A stretch of DNA of 64,000 nucleotides from an uncultured Eubacteriales bacterium (GTDB lineage Bacteria; Bacillota; Clostridia; Peptostreptococcales; Anaerovoracaceae), in assembly GCA_902801255.1 (NCBI GenBank), contig CADCHO010000008.1:17515-81514 (forward strand), written 5' to 3'. The notes beneath the pieces are model-generated. The model worked only from the letters and a program-made list of their open reading frames with translations, was not told the DNA's origin and ran no database searches. A program made the position numbers and the translations under genes. This document shows, one piece after another, positions 44,803-53,578 of the stretch (position 1 is the first letter of the stretch; every line of letters begins with the position of its first letter).

Positions 44803-44835
44803 ACCAATTCCTCAAATCAAAAAACGCGATTTATC

Positions 44836-44867
44836 GATCCCCGCTTTACCGCGGGGATCTTCATTTT
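44836..44867 (+). terminator. Rho-independent terminator
   Basis: GATCCCCGC / GCGGGGATC stem with a six-base loop, followed by TTCATTTT; ends the coiled-coil gene unit. Confidence 0.85.
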
Positions 44868-44972
44868 GCGTTATTTTACCGGACTTCACGGCCTGCATTT
44901 CATAAGTACTCTCACATGTGGTAAAATACTGTGGATATTGTTGAAGATCAATTGGACATATCAGAAGCAGAG

Positions 44973-46049
44973 GTGAGCGTTATTTCAAGAGTAGTAGTGG
45001 GACTCTCGGGTGGAGTCGACAGCGCAGTAGCTGCATATTTGCTGAAGAAACAGGGCTATCAGGTGATAGGCGTGACCCTGAGGACGTGGGAGGCCGGAAG
45101 CGGTGCTTACAGCCGTTGCTGCGATATCAGTGATGCGCGCGCTGTTGCGATGCAGCTTGAGATACCGTTTTACAACATAAACTGCCTGCCGGAGTTCAGG
45201 GAGCATGTCACTGAGCCTTTTGCGGACGCTTATATGAACGGGCTCACGCCGAACCCATGTGTTGCCTGCAACAGGTACATCAAATGGGAGAGAATGCTGA
45301 GATTTGCCGATGAGATCAATGCTGAATTCATCGCGACCGGTCACTATGCGCGTATAGTGAAGGCTGAAAACGGCAGATATACCGTAAAGCAGGCAGCCTT
45401 TGCAGCAAAGGATCAGACATATATGCTGTATCAGCTGACACAGGAGCAGCTGGCACGCACTCTGATGCCGCTGGCAGAGCTGACAAAGGACGAAGTCAGA
45501 CATATAGCTGAAGAAGCAGGTCTTGCAGTTGCCGGAAAGCAGGACTCACAGGAGATATGCTTTGTTCTTGAAGGTGGATACGCCGAGTATATAGAAGCGC
45601 ATGTTGACAAAGCACTGCCGCCGCCGGGAAACTTCGTTGATGAGAGTGGTAAAGTCCTTGGAAAGCACAAAGGCATAGTGAATTATACAGTCGGTCAGCG
45701 AAAAGGACTTGGATTGGCTCTCGGATACCCGGCCTATGTGAAGCGGATCGACGCCAAAACAAATACTATAGTGATCGGTGACCTTGATTCTGTGTTTGAA
45801 AGCTGTATCAAGTGCAAAGATGTCAGGTTCATGGCCATAGACGATATAAAAGAAGGCGAAAAACTGAGAGCTTTCGTGAAAATAAGGTATCACCACGCTG
45901 CTGCGCCGGCGGTTCTGGAGCGTGTTGACGATAATACAATATCTGCTATTTTTGATGAGCCGGTCAAAGCGCCGGCGCCGGGCCAGTCCGCGGTATTCTA
46001 TGACAGTGAAAACCGCGTCATCGGCGGGGGAATAATACAGCAATACTAG
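44973..46049 (+). CDS. mnmA: tRNA-specific 2-thiouridylase
   Basis: A 358-residue enzyme that adds sulfur to U34 of Lys, Glu and Gln tRNAs using ATP and a sulfur relay. VVVGLSGGVDSAVAA is the PP-loop; TPNPCVACNR and QEICFV hold the two catalytic Cys; DQTYMLYQL is conserved. The start is unclear: GTG 44931 lies next to a possible -10 (TAAAAT, 44922), so I use GTG 44973, while an ATT at 44982 behind AGAGGTGA gives a typical N-terminus. Confidence 0.9.
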   Translation: MSVISRVVVGLSGGVDSAVAAYLLKKQGYQVIGVTLRTWEAGSGAYSRCCDISDARAVAMQLEIPFYNINCLPEFREHVTEPFADAYMNGLTPNPCVACNRYIKWERMLRFADEINAEFIATGHYARIVKAENGRYTVKQAAFAAKDQTYMLYQLTQEQLARTLMPLAELTKDEVRHIAEEAGLAVAGKQDSQEICFVLEGGYAEYIEAHVDKALPPPGNFVDESGKVLGKHKGIVNYTVGQRKGLGLALGYPAYVKRIDAKTNTIVIGDLDSVFESCIKCKDVRFMAIDDIKEGEKLRAFVKIRYHHAAAPAVLERVDDNTISAIFDEPVKAPAPGQSAVFYDSENRVIGGGIIQQY

Positions 46050-46065
46050 TAAAATGGAGGTTACT

Positions 46066-46290
46066 ATGGATATATACGAAGAGATCGATTTGAGTGGATG
46101 CCCATTCTGCGGTGGAGCAGGCTTCCTTGATGACGGAAACGGCTGGTGCTGGACTGTCACATGTATGGACTGCGGCTCACAGACAGGCGAATTCGCATAC
46201 AACAGCCCTGAAGAAAGAGAAGTGGCTGCGCGCAGGGCAGCTTATGTGTGGAATATAGGAAAGGTGATAAGAAGCGATCTTGGCGAATAG
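46066..46290 (+). CDS. Lar-like zinc-ribbon protein
   Basis: A 74-residue protein with CPFCGG and CMDCGS pairs, forming a zinc ribbon as in Lar restriction-alleviation-like proteins. ATG 46066 is preceded by GGAGG. No other phage-like gene lies nearby. Function unknown. Confidence 0.75.
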   Translation: MDIYEEIDLSGCPFCGGAGFLDDGNGWCWTVTCMDCGSQTGEFAYNSPEEREVAARRAAYVWNIGKVIRSDLGE

Positions 46291-46322
46291 AAAATTCTTT
46301 TTTCTTTATTTAGCTCTTATCG

Positions 46323-46351
46323 TTGTTAACTGAGCACTTTAATGATAAAAT
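46323..46351 (+). promoter_or_regulatory. gapA promoter
   Basis: TTGTTA at 46323, 17-base spacer, TAAAAT at 46346. It gives a leader of about 110 bases before gapA. Confidence 0.65.
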
Positions 46352-46418
46352 TAAACCGCAAATGTGCCTAATACGGGGCACAAGATCAGCAACCTAAAAA
46401 TTTGTTGGAGATTAATTA

Positions 46419-46452
46419 GCGATCATGTGATCGCAGGGGATCGAAATGATCC
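46419..46452 (+). promoter_or_regulatory. Two GATC hairpins in the gapA leader
   Basis: A 16-base palindrome GCGATCATGTGATCGC (46419-46434) is followed by GGATC-GAAAT-GATCC (46438-46452), just before the AGAGGAGG ribosome site. With a copy at 46384, five GATC occur in about 70 bases. It could be an operator or RNA hairpins that affect translation. Confidence 0.5.
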
Positions 46453-46468
46453 AGAGGAGGAATTACTA

Positions 46469-47554
46469 ATGAAAGTTGCTATTAACGGATTTGGACGTAT
46501 CGGAAGACTGGCATTCAGAAAGATCTATGCTGACAAGGACATTGATATCGTTGCAATCAACGACCTCACAAGCCCTAAGATGCTTGCACACCTGCTCAAG
46601 TATGACAGCGTTCAGAAGAAATTTGACGCTGCAGTAGAAGCTGCTGAAGACGGCATCGTAGTAGACGGCAAGTTCATCAAGATCTACGCAGAAGCTGATG
46701 CAAAGAAGCTCCCATGGGGCGATCTCGATGTTGATATCGTTCTCGAGTGCACAGGATTCTACACATCAAAGGCTAAGAGCCAGGCTCACCTTGATGCCGG
46801 CGCTAAGAAGGTTCTCATTTCGGCTCCTGCAGGCAACGATCTGCCAACCATCGTATTCGGAACTAACGATGATATCCTGACAAAGGAAGACACAATCGTA
46901 TCCGGAGCTTCCTGCACAACAAACTGCCTCGCTCCTATGACAAAGGCACTCAACGATTACAAGCCGATCCAGACTGGATTCATGACAACCATCCACGCTT
47001 ACACAGGTGACCAGATGATCCTCGACGGACCACAGAGAAAGGGCGACCTCAGAAGAGCAAGAGCTGGTGCTGTAAACATCGTTCCTAACAGCACAGGTGC
47101 TGCTAAGGCTATCGGCCTGGTAATCCCGGAACTCGCCGGCAAGCTGACAGGAAACGCTATGAGAGTTCCTGTTCCATCAGGCTCCATCACAATCCTTGAT
47201 GCTATCGTAAAGGACGACACAGATTCCGTAACAGTAGAAGCAATCAACGCTGCAATGAAGGCTGCAGTTACAGATTCCTTCGGTTACACAGAGGATGAGA
47301 TCGTTTCGAGCGACATCATCGGAATGAGCTATGGTTCACTCTTCGATGCTACTCAGACTGTAGTAATGCAGTGCGCTGAGCACCTCTTCGAGGTAAGAGT
47401 AACATCATGGTATGACAACGAGATGAGCTATGTAAGCCAGCTCGTAAGAACTCTGAAGCACATGGACATAAAAGTAAACTCCGGTTCAATACCGGAGTTT
47501 TCTTATGCCGAAAATGTGGTATTATTAGCGGTGAAAGACACAGCTGAAAAATGA
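46469..47554 (+). CDS. gapA: Glyceraldehyde-3-phosphate dehydrogenase, extended C-terminus
   Basis: Glycolytic NAD-dependent dehydrogenase in the cytoplasm. The 361 residues include [13 protein letters not shown] (NAD), SCTTNC with catalytic Cys149, and His176 in [10 protein letters not shown]. The usual C-terminus LVRTLKH ends at residue 331; a 30-residue tail follows. Bases 47476-47504 in this tail are a perfect terminator hairpin, and TAA codons at 47469 and 47475 are in the +1 frame, so I infer stop loss by a one-base indel. AGGAGG site and own promoter. Confidence 0.93.
   Translation: MKVAINGFGRIGRLAFRKIYADKDIDIVAINDLTSPKMLAHLLKYDSVQKKFDAAVEAAEDGIVVDGKFIKIYAEADAKKLPWGDLDVDIVLECTGFYTSKAKSQAHLDAGAKKVLISAPAGNDLPTIVFGTNDDILTKEDTIVSGASCTTNCLAPMTKALNDYKPIQTGFMTTIHAYTGDQMILDGPQRKGDLRRARAGAVNIVPNSTGAAKAIGLVIPELAGKLTGNAMRVPVPSGSITILDAIVKDDTDSVTVEAINAAMKAAVTDSFGYTEDEIVSSDIIGMSYGSLFDATQTVVMQCAEHLFEVRVTSWYDNEMSYVSQLVRTLKHMDIKVNSGSIPEFSYAENVVLLAVKDTAEK
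47476..47504 (+). terminator. Terminator inside the gapA frame
   Basis: AAACTCCGGT-TCAAT-ACCGGAGTTT followed by TCTT. A 10-bp stem that lies within the coding frame of the extended gapA. Confidence 0.8.
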
Positions 47555-47564
47555 GGTGAGGACT

Positions 47565-48632
47565 ATGTATTACAGCGAAACCGAAGCAAGAAGGCTCGTC
47601 ATAGAGGCAGGACTAAGACTTCTCGAAAACAAGCTTATCGCACGCACCTGGGGCAATATAAGCGCCAGAATCAGCAAGGATGAGTTCATAATCACTCCAA
47701 GCGGCAGGGCTTACGACAGGCTGACACCGGCCGATCTCGTGAAGGTCAGGGTGAGTGACGGATCATATTCGGGCAGTGTAAAACCAAGCAGTGAGAAGGG
47801 CGTTCATTGCGCGGCATATTCACTGAGAAATCATGTAGGATTCATCATCCATACACATCAGTTCTACGCATCGGCAGTAGCGGCGGAATGCAGAAGCATC
47901 AGGACCGCACCATGCGCAGCTTATGCTCTTCCGGGAACAACAAAGCTCAAAAAGTATGTTGCAGATTGTATCAGAAGCAATCCGTACGAGGACATGTTCC
48001 TTATGGCAAGACACGGCACCCTCATTCTCGGAAACGATATGGATGAGGCTTTCGCTAAAGCGGAAGCTCTCGAGGAAAAGTGCAGGGGTCTCGTAGAGGC
48101 GAGGGTCAGCCTGAATGCTGCTGAGGCAGACAAAAAATTCGATGCATCGAAGATCAATATAAAGGCACTGCCTTTCGTGAAGATCGTAAGCGATCCGTAT
48201 ATAATGAAATGCTGCGAAAAGGGCAAGACAGTAGGTCCATACATTGATGATTTTGCAATGATAGTTGGCCCGGATATGCAGGTGGTGGAGTGTGACGAAT
48301 GGGCTGCTGAGAGAGCGCTCCTCGGATACTCAACAAACCAGACTGCAAGAAGTCTTATCGGAAAGGTGCCTATGACCGGAGCGCTCGACCGCATGGGCGG
48401 CCAGCAGCCTGCTCTGAATTCCGCTATCGGACGCAATGCAGTGCTCGTGAAGGGCGTCGGAGCAGTATGTGCAGGCAAGACAAAATCTGACGCTGAAGCG
48501 ATCGCCATGATAGCCAGCAAGAACTGTGCCGCAGCATGCTACACAAAATATGCTAAACCGCTGGGCAACATAGATTCGAGACTCCAAAGGTACATTTACC
48601 TGACAAAATACTCGAGACAAATGGAAGCTTAG
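47565..48632 (+). CDS. Tandem class II aldolase/adducin-type protein
   Basis: A 355-residue protein built from two related halves. Residues about 1-185 are a class II aldolase domain with the zinc motif HTHQFYASA and a third His in MARHGTLILG. Residues about 195-345 repeat the fold (AVLVKGVGAVCAGKTKSDAEAIA matches the HGTLILG...AFAKAEALE part) but lack the His pair. Typical members (fuculose-phosphate aldolase) have one domain. I start at ATG 47565 behind GAGGTGAGG. Substrate unknown. Confidence 0.85.
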   Translation: MYYSETEARRLVIEAGLRLLENKLIARTWGNISARISKDEFIITPSGRAYDRLTPADLVKVRVSDGSYSGSVKPSSEKGVHCAAYSLRNHVGFIIHTHQFYASAVAAECRSIRTAPCAAYALPGTTKLKKYVADCIRSNPYEDMFLMARHGTLILGNDMDEAFAKAEALEEKCRGLVEARVSLNAAEADKKFDASKINIKALPFVKIVSDPYIMKCCEKGKTVGPYIDDFAMIVGPDMQVVECDEWAAERALLGYSTNQTARSLIGKVPMTGALDRMGGQQPALNSAIGRNAVLVKGVGAVCAGKTKSDAEAIAMIASKNCAAACYTKYAKPLGNIDSRLQRYIYLTKYSRQMEA

Positions 48633-48675
48633 GCACCATCGAAAATCTGAAAACAGCAAAGGAAGCCATCTGAAA

Positions 48676-49113
48676 ATGAAAAAAAAGGAAGTAATCAGAG
48701 CGATCAAATTCGCTCTGATTTCCGCTTCAGCGGGAATAATCGAGATAGGACTGTTCACGGTCCTGAATGAATTCACAGGCCTGAGATACTGGCCTTGCTA
48801 TCTTATAGCACTGATCGCATCGGTTCTTTGGAATTTTACGATCAACAGACGTTATACCTTCAAGTCGACCAAGAACGTTCCGCGCGCCATGGCGATGGTT
48901 TTCGCGTTCTATCTGGTGTTCACACCTGCGACTACCATACTCGGCGACTACCTTGCAGAGACTGCAGGCTGGAATGAATACCTCGTGACCGGCTTAAACA
49001 TGGCTCTCAATCTGACGCTTGAGTACCTCTATGATACATTCATAGTTTATAGGGGCGACATGGACAACAACGACATCGCAAAGAAGGATGCGGAGAAAGA
49101 AAAAAGCAAATAG
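48676..49113 (+). CDS. GtrA family membrane protein
   Basis: A 145-residue protein with four helices of the GtrA family, which helps to flip or move lipid-linked sugars: IKFALISASAGIIEIGLFTVL, ALIASVLWNFTINRRYTF and the C-terminal FIVYRG. The basic/acidic tail is cytoplasmic. No glycosyltransferase lies nearby. Confidence 0.88.
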   Translation: MKKKEVIRAIKFALISASAGIIEIGLFTVLNEFTGLRYWPCYLIALIASVLWNFTINRRYTFKSTKNVPRAMAMVFAFYLVFTPATTILGDYLAETAGWNEYLVTGLNMALNLTLEYLYDTFIVYRGDMDNNDIAKKDAEKEKSK

Positions 49114-49129
49114 TGAAGGATGACGACTG

Positions 49130-50365
49130 ATGAGTATGCTCAAATATGTAGACAGAAAGAATACCGACTGTGCAAAGTGGGACGGTCTGGAGAAATCGTT
49201 CAGCAGGGGAGACCTGCTTGCAATGTGGGTGGCTGACATGGATTTTAAGGTGCCGGAATGCGTCAGCCGCAGACTCTCGGAATACATAGAGCTCGGCACT
49301 TTCGGATACTATAATCCTCCTGACGGATACTATGATGCGTTCATCGAATGGGAGAGAAAGTATCATGGTTATGACGTTAAGAGGGAGTGGATGCGTTTTG
49401 CTCCGGGCGTCGTTCCTGCATTCAACTGGCTCGTTCAGCTGATGGCCGGAGAAGGTGAGGCTGTCGCAGTGATGCAGCCTGTCTATTATCCGTTCATGAA
49501 GGCAGTGGAAAACAACGGCAGACGCCTTGTTAACTGTCCGCTGCTGCGTACGGAACGCGGATACGAAATGGACTATGAGGCTTTCGAGGAAACGATCATT
49601 CGCGAAGACGTTAAGGCATTCATTTTCTGCTCACCGCACAATCCTGTCGGACGCGTGTGGAAGAAAGACGAGATCCGCCGCGTGCTCGACATATGTAAAA
49701 AACATAATGTCTATGTCATTTCTGACGAGATACATCAGGACATCATCATGAGCGGACACAAGCACATTCCGTCAGCTACAGCCGGCGAAGAGGCAGGAGC
49801 TTACGACGATATTCTGGTCACTCTGACTGCCGCGACTAAGACATTCAACCTTGCCGCCGTCCAGAATTCCATCGTTATCATCCCGGACAAAGCCTTTCGC
49901 GAAAGATGGGACAAGTTTGCAGAAGGCATACGGATAACAGGTGGAAACGCCTTCGGCTATATAGCCGTCCGGGCTGCTTATGAGGAAGGGAGACCGTGGT
50001 TCGAGGAGCTTCTTGGTGCGATCGAGGGAAACTATAAGTATCTCCGAAGCAGGCTCGAAGCGGAACTGCCGGATGTGAGAGTTGCTGACCTTGAAGGCAC
50101 TTATCTGATGTGGATCGATCTCAGCGCATATATGGACAGAATCATCGCAATGGCTGCAGGCAAATATACGATGGATCCATCCGCGTATGACTCGGCTGTG
50201 ACTGCGATTCAGCATTTTATGGAAGACGAATGCGGAATCGCAGCTGACTATGGCACATGGTTCGGAGGCGCTGAATACGCAGGTTGTATCAGGATCAACC
50301 TCGCGACCTGCCGCGAAAACATCGAAATCGCCGCCGACAGAATAATAAGCGCATTGAAAAGCTAA
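49130..50365 (+). CDS. PatB/MalY-type PLP lyase (cystathionine beta-lyase-like)
   Basis: A 411-residue class I/II aminotransferase-fold enzyme. WVADMDFKVPE and GTFGYYNPPDGY at the start, FCSPHNPVGRVW, SDEIHQDI, and Lys in TAATKTFNLA that binds PLP. MalY/PatB enzymes release sulfide or homocysteine from Cys or cystathionine. It is followed by element B. Confidence 0.92.
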   Translation: MSMLKYVDRKNTDCAKWDGLEKSFSRGDLLAMWVADMDFKVPECVSRRLSEYIELGTFGYYNPPDGYYDAFIEWERKYHGYDVKREWMRFAPGVVPAFNWLVQLMAGEGEAVAVMQPVYYPFMKAVENNGRRLVNCPLLRTERGYEMDYEAFEETIIREDVKAFIFCSPHNPVGRVWKKDEIRRVLDICKKHNVYVISDEIHQDIIMSGHKHIPSATAGEEAGAYDDILVTLTAATKTFNLAAVQNSIVIIPDKAFRERWDKFAEGIRITGGNAFGYIAVRAAYEEGRPWFEELLGAIEGNYKYLRSRLEAELPDVRVADLEGTYLMWIDLSAYMDRIIAMAAGKYTMDPSAYDSAVTAIQHFMEDECGIAADYGTWFGGAEYAGCIRINLATCRENIEIAADRIISALKS

Positions 50366-50406
50366 TTAAGAGGTAATTGAAGACGTAACGTAATGAAGAA
50401 TGTTGC

Positions 50407-50647
50407 TAAACTTGTCAAATGAATTGAATAAAGAAGATTTGGCAAGTTTACTGCAGAAACATCTTTGAAAAACGATCGAAAACTTGAACAATTCTTGACT
50501 TATACAGAAAAATGACAAGTCTTTTCATAAACAGACTTGTCATTTTTTTATGATATTAAATTTTTTACAAGTTTTCGCCGCGTACTGTTATCAGACCTGC
50601 CGTAAAACTTGTGCTTTTTACTGGAAAAACCCAATCTGCCAAGTTTT
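50407..50647. repeat. Element B: eight alternating octamers (AAAACTTG/CAAGTTTT)
   Basis: The same geometry as element A with a different octamer. Starts are F1 50407 (TAAACTTG), R1 50443 (CAAGTTTA), F2 50479, R2 50516 (CAAGTCTT), F3 50532 (CAGACTTG), R3 50568, F4 50604 and R4 50640. Spacings are 36, 36, 37, 16, 36, 36 and 36. Extended complements point to pairs: F1:R1 (TAAACTTG/CAAGTTTA), F2:R3 (CGAAAACTTG/CAAGTTTTCG), R2:F3 (11 bp), F4:R4 (GTAAAACTTG/CAAGTTTTAC). TTTACTGCAG after R1 is shared with A. It lies between two convergent genes. Confidence 0.88.
50511..50549. terminator. Central hairpin of element B, terminator-like
   Basis: AATGACAAGTC / GACTTGTCATT with a 12-base loop and seven T; AAAAA on the other side. 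Likely bidirectional terminator between the convergent patB-like and cysteine desulfurase genes, and also R2:F3 of element B. Confidence 0.8.
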
Positions 50648-50688
50648 ACAGAGCATTTACTTAATTCTTTAAAGAATTTAGCAGGACT

Positions 50689-51846
50689 TTAGCCGCAGAT
50701 CTCGGTCAGAGCTTTGATGGCGGCGTCGACATCGGCCTCTGTATTGAAGTTGCCGAAGCTGAAGCGGATGGTTCCGGTCGGATATGTGCCGAGAGTCTTG
50801 TGTGCATTAGGTGCACAGTGCAGTCCGACTCTGGTTTCAATGCCGTATTCAAAGTCGAGTCTGAAAGCTGCATCAGCACAGTCGACGCCGAGAGTCTGGA
50901 TCGATACAACTCCGGTACGTCCCTCTACACCTTTGAGTCCTATTATCTTCAGCTTGCCGGCCTCCTCAAGAGGCAGCAGTCCGTCGAGGAATCTCTTAGT
51001 AAGACCAAGCTCATGTGCTGCAATAGCATCGAGCCCTTTTTCCTTTATCCACTTGAGTCCGGCGTTCAGTCCGACTATTCCCGGAATATTCATGGTACCC
51101 GGTTCAAATCTGTCCGGCATGAAATCAGGTATCTCCTCAGTGTGGCTTATGGAGCCTGTCCCGCCGGAGAGGAGAGGGTCGATTAGACCAATCATGGCTT
51201 CGTCGAGGATGAATCCGCCTATGCCCTGAGGACCGAGCAGCGATTTGTGCCCTGTGAAGCAGAGCGCGTCAATGTGCATCTCTTTCATGTCGATAGGGAT
51301 GATGCCTGCGCTCTGCGCTGAATCGACGATGAATTTCAGCCCGTGCTTATGACATATCTCGCCGACTTCCTTCAGAGGATTGACTGTTCCGACCAGATTG
51401 CTGGCGTGGGTCATTACTATTGCGACAGTGTTTTCTTTTATCATGCCTTCAACAGCGTCAAGCACGAGTTCTCCGCACTCAGTGCCGGGGATCCTGTCGA
51501 ACTCTATGCCTTTTTTCTGAAGCTGCACGAGAGGTCTCATCACAGCATTGTGTTCCATCGAAGAGCAGAGGATATGATCACCAGGCTTGAGCAGCCCTTT
51601 AAGAACCACGTTCAGCGATTCTGTAACGTTCTTTGTGAACACTACATTCTTGCAGTCGGAGCCTCCGAACATTTCCATGAGCATCTCGCGTGTCTCAAAT
51701 ACGGTGCCTTCGAGGTCGTATGCAACCTGATAGCCGCCGCGGTTGATGTTGGCTCCAATGCTCGTCATATATTCATAAACAGCGTCCGCAACTTCCTTTG
51801 GCTTAGGGTAGGAAGTTGCGCCGTTATCCAGATAGATCTTTTCCAT
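50689..51846 (-). CDS. Cysteine desulfurase family protein
   Basis: A 385-residue class V PLP enzyme: YLDNGATSYPKP, SSMEHNAVMRPL, DSAQSAGIIPIDM, Lys in TGHKSLLGPQG, and GLHCAPNAHKTLGT with the probable catalytic Cys. It may supply sulfur for MnmA or Fe-S clusters. GTGAGG ribosome site upstream. One of two genes on this strand. Confidence 0.9.
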   Translation of the reverse strand: MEKIYLDNGATSYPKPKEVADAVYEYMTSIGANINRGGYQVAYDLEGTVFETREMLMEMFGGSDCKNVVFTKNVTESLNVVLKGLLKPGDHILCSSMEHNAVMRPLVQLQKKGIEFDRIPGTECGELVLDAVEGMIKENTVAIVMTHASNLVGTVNPLKEVGEICHKHGLKFIVDSAQSAGIIPIDMKEMHIDALCFTGHKSLLGPQGIGGFILDEAMIGLIDPLLSGGTGSISHTEEIPDFMPDRFEPGTMNIPGIVGLNAGLKWIKEKGLDAIAAHELGLTKRFLDGLLPLEEAGKLKIIGLKGVEGRTGVVSIQTLGVDCADAAFRLDFEYGIETRVGLHCAPNAHKTLGTYPTGTIRFSFGNFNTEADVDAAIKALTEICG

Positions 51847-52041
51847 TCAGAAAACCTCACTTATAACGTTTAGCTTAGAACAATTTTATCCAATTACATT
51901 ATAATACATGTCATCGTTTTTATGTGTATTAATGCCGTCCATAGATAATCTCAATAATGCGCAACAGAGTGCTGCTTTGCACTTTATTTAGAGTAATAGA
52001 TAACTAATAGATTTGTTGAAACTCAGCCATTCATCTTCTAT

Positions 52042-52145
52042 AATGATATCAGTGATACTACGGCTTTGCCGCAATGTAGATATCATTGATCTCCGGAGGC
52101 TGAGCTCCTCCGATAGAATGATATCAGTGATACTACGGCTTTGCC
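52042..52145 (+). repeat. Two 29-base direct repeats with hairpin potential
   Basis: A 29-base repeat (starts AATGATATCAGTGATAC, ends CGGCTTTGCC) at 52042-52070 recurs exactly at 52117-52145. Between lies GATATCATT (52079), the inverse of its start, and a CGGAGG/CCTCCG hairpin (52094-52112). The first copy can fold with AATGATAT/ATATCATT and CGGC/GCCG, the second with AGTGAT/ATCACT. It lies in the 344-base gap before murC, in which I see no gene. Confidence 0.8.
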
Positions 52146-52190
52146 TCATCACTTGTAAGATAAATCGCGAAATCAGGAGACGATCGATTT

Positions 52191-53573
52191 ATGGATTTCA
52201 GCAAATATAAACGCGTACATTGCCTGGGAATAGGCGGTATTGGATTGTCTGCAGTTGCCGAGATACTCCGTGACAGAGGGTATATCGTCAGCGGTACTGA
52301 CATACATCCGTCTAAAGTCACCAGGCATCTTGAATATCTGGGGATAAAGGTATTCACGGAACACAAGCCGGAGAACGTCGAAAATGTCGACGCCATCGTT
52401 TATTCGGCTGCAGTTTCCGATGAGAATCCCGAGGTCATAAGAGCAAAGGAGCTCGGCATACCTCTGTTCTCGAGAGCGGAAGTCCTCGGCATGATCATGG
52501 ACGATTATGAGAATTCGGTAGCCATCTGCGGAACGCACGGCAAGACTACCGTTACATCCATGACTTCGCTCATTCTGAGAAATGCGGAGTACAAGCCAAC
52601 GATTCTGGTAGGAGGAAATCTTCCGCAGATCAACGGAAACGTTGAGATCGGCGGTACAAAGTACTTTGTAACTGAAGCCTGTGAGTACATGGACAGCTTC
52701 CTGCAGCTGAAGCCGAGCATCGGAGTAATACTCAACATAGATTCCGATCATCTTGACTACTTCAAGACAATGGATCACATCGTACAGTCTTTCAGCACTT
52801 TTGTTGAGCAGATCCCGCCGCATGGCATCATCATTGCATTCGGCGACAACCCGTTCGTAAGATCGATCCTTAAGGATCATACCAACAAGATCACTTACGG
52901 ATACAGCGAGAGCAACGACTTCTATGCTGAGAATATCAAGTTCAACGAGAACGGTTTTCCGGGCTTCGACATCTGCCATAAAGGCAGCAAAGTAGCCTCT
53001 CTGGAACTCAATGTACCGGGTGAGCATAACGTTCTGAATGCCATGGCAGCATTTGTGACAACCTCATATCTTGGCGTAGATATTCCGGTTATCCAGCAGA
53101 CGCTGAAAGAGTACAGCGGAACAAACCGCAGATTCGATTATATAGGTACCACAGAAAAAGGTGTGAAGGTGATCGATGACTACGCTCACCATCCGACCGA
53201 GATAAAGGCGACACTCGCGGCGGCAAAGAACGTGAAGCACAATAAGCTCTGGCTCATTTTCCAGCCGCACACCTATACCAGAACCAAAGCGCTGTTCAAT
53301 GAGTTCGTTGATGCATTCCTGGATGCTGATGTAGTTATACTCACCGATATATATGCAGCGCGCGAAAAAGACGTATATAACATCTCGTCATATAAGCTTG
53401 TGACTGCGATGAAGGCGAAACATCCTGACAAACCTGTCTATTATGTAAAGGATTTCGAGGATATCGCAAAGTATATCGAGAAGTTTGCAGGCAAAGACGA
53501 TATCGTTATGACTATGGGTGCAGGAGATGTCTACAAAGTCGGAGACATGCTGCTGCATAAGGAAGAAAACTAA
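52191..53573 (+). CDS. murC: UDP-N-acetylmuramate--L-alanine ligase
   Basis: A 460-residue cytoplasmic ligase that adds L-Ala to UDP-MurNAc in peptidoglycan synthesis. HCLGIGGIGLSAVAE binds the UDP part; GTHGKTTVTSM (about 115) is the ATP loop; EACEYMDSF, NIDSDHLDYF, GTNRRFDY and DDYAHHPTEI are typical. Complete. prs follows by five bases. Confidence 0.95.
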   Translation: MDFSKYKRVHCLGIGGIGLSAVAEILRDRGYIVSGTDIHPSKVTRHLEYLGIKVFTEHKPENVENVDAIVYSAAVSDENPEVIRAKELGIPLFSRAEVLGMIMDDYENSVAICGTHGKTTVTSMTSLILRNAEYKPTILVGGNLPQINGNVEIGGTKYFVTEACEYMDSFLQLKPSIGVILNIDSDHLDYFKTMDHIVQSFSTFVEQIPPHGIIIAFGDNPFVRSILKDHTNKITYGYSESNDFYAENIKFNENGFPGFDICHKGSKVASLELNVPGEHNVLNAMAAFVTTSYLGVDIPVIQQTLKEYSGTNRRFDYIGTTEKGVKVIDDYAHHPTEIKATLAAAKNVKHNKLWLIFQPHTYTRTKALFNEFVDAFLDADVVILTDIYAAREKDVYNISSYKLVTAMKAKHPDKPVYYVKDFEDIAKYIEKFAGKDDIVMTMGAGDVYKVGDMLLHKEEN

Positions 53574-53578
53574 TTACT

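Noticed and set aside
46066-46290. Prophage, suggested by the Lar-like protein
   Set aside because: No other phage gene is present nearby.
46364-46468. N-terminal extension of gapA
   Set aside because: It crosses the hairpins and ribosome site; the NAD-binding start MKVAINGFG at 46469 is typical.
51847-51910. Promoter of the cysteine desulfurase gene (ATTATAAT near 51898)
   Set aside because: A TATAAT is present on both strands but no convincing -35 was found.
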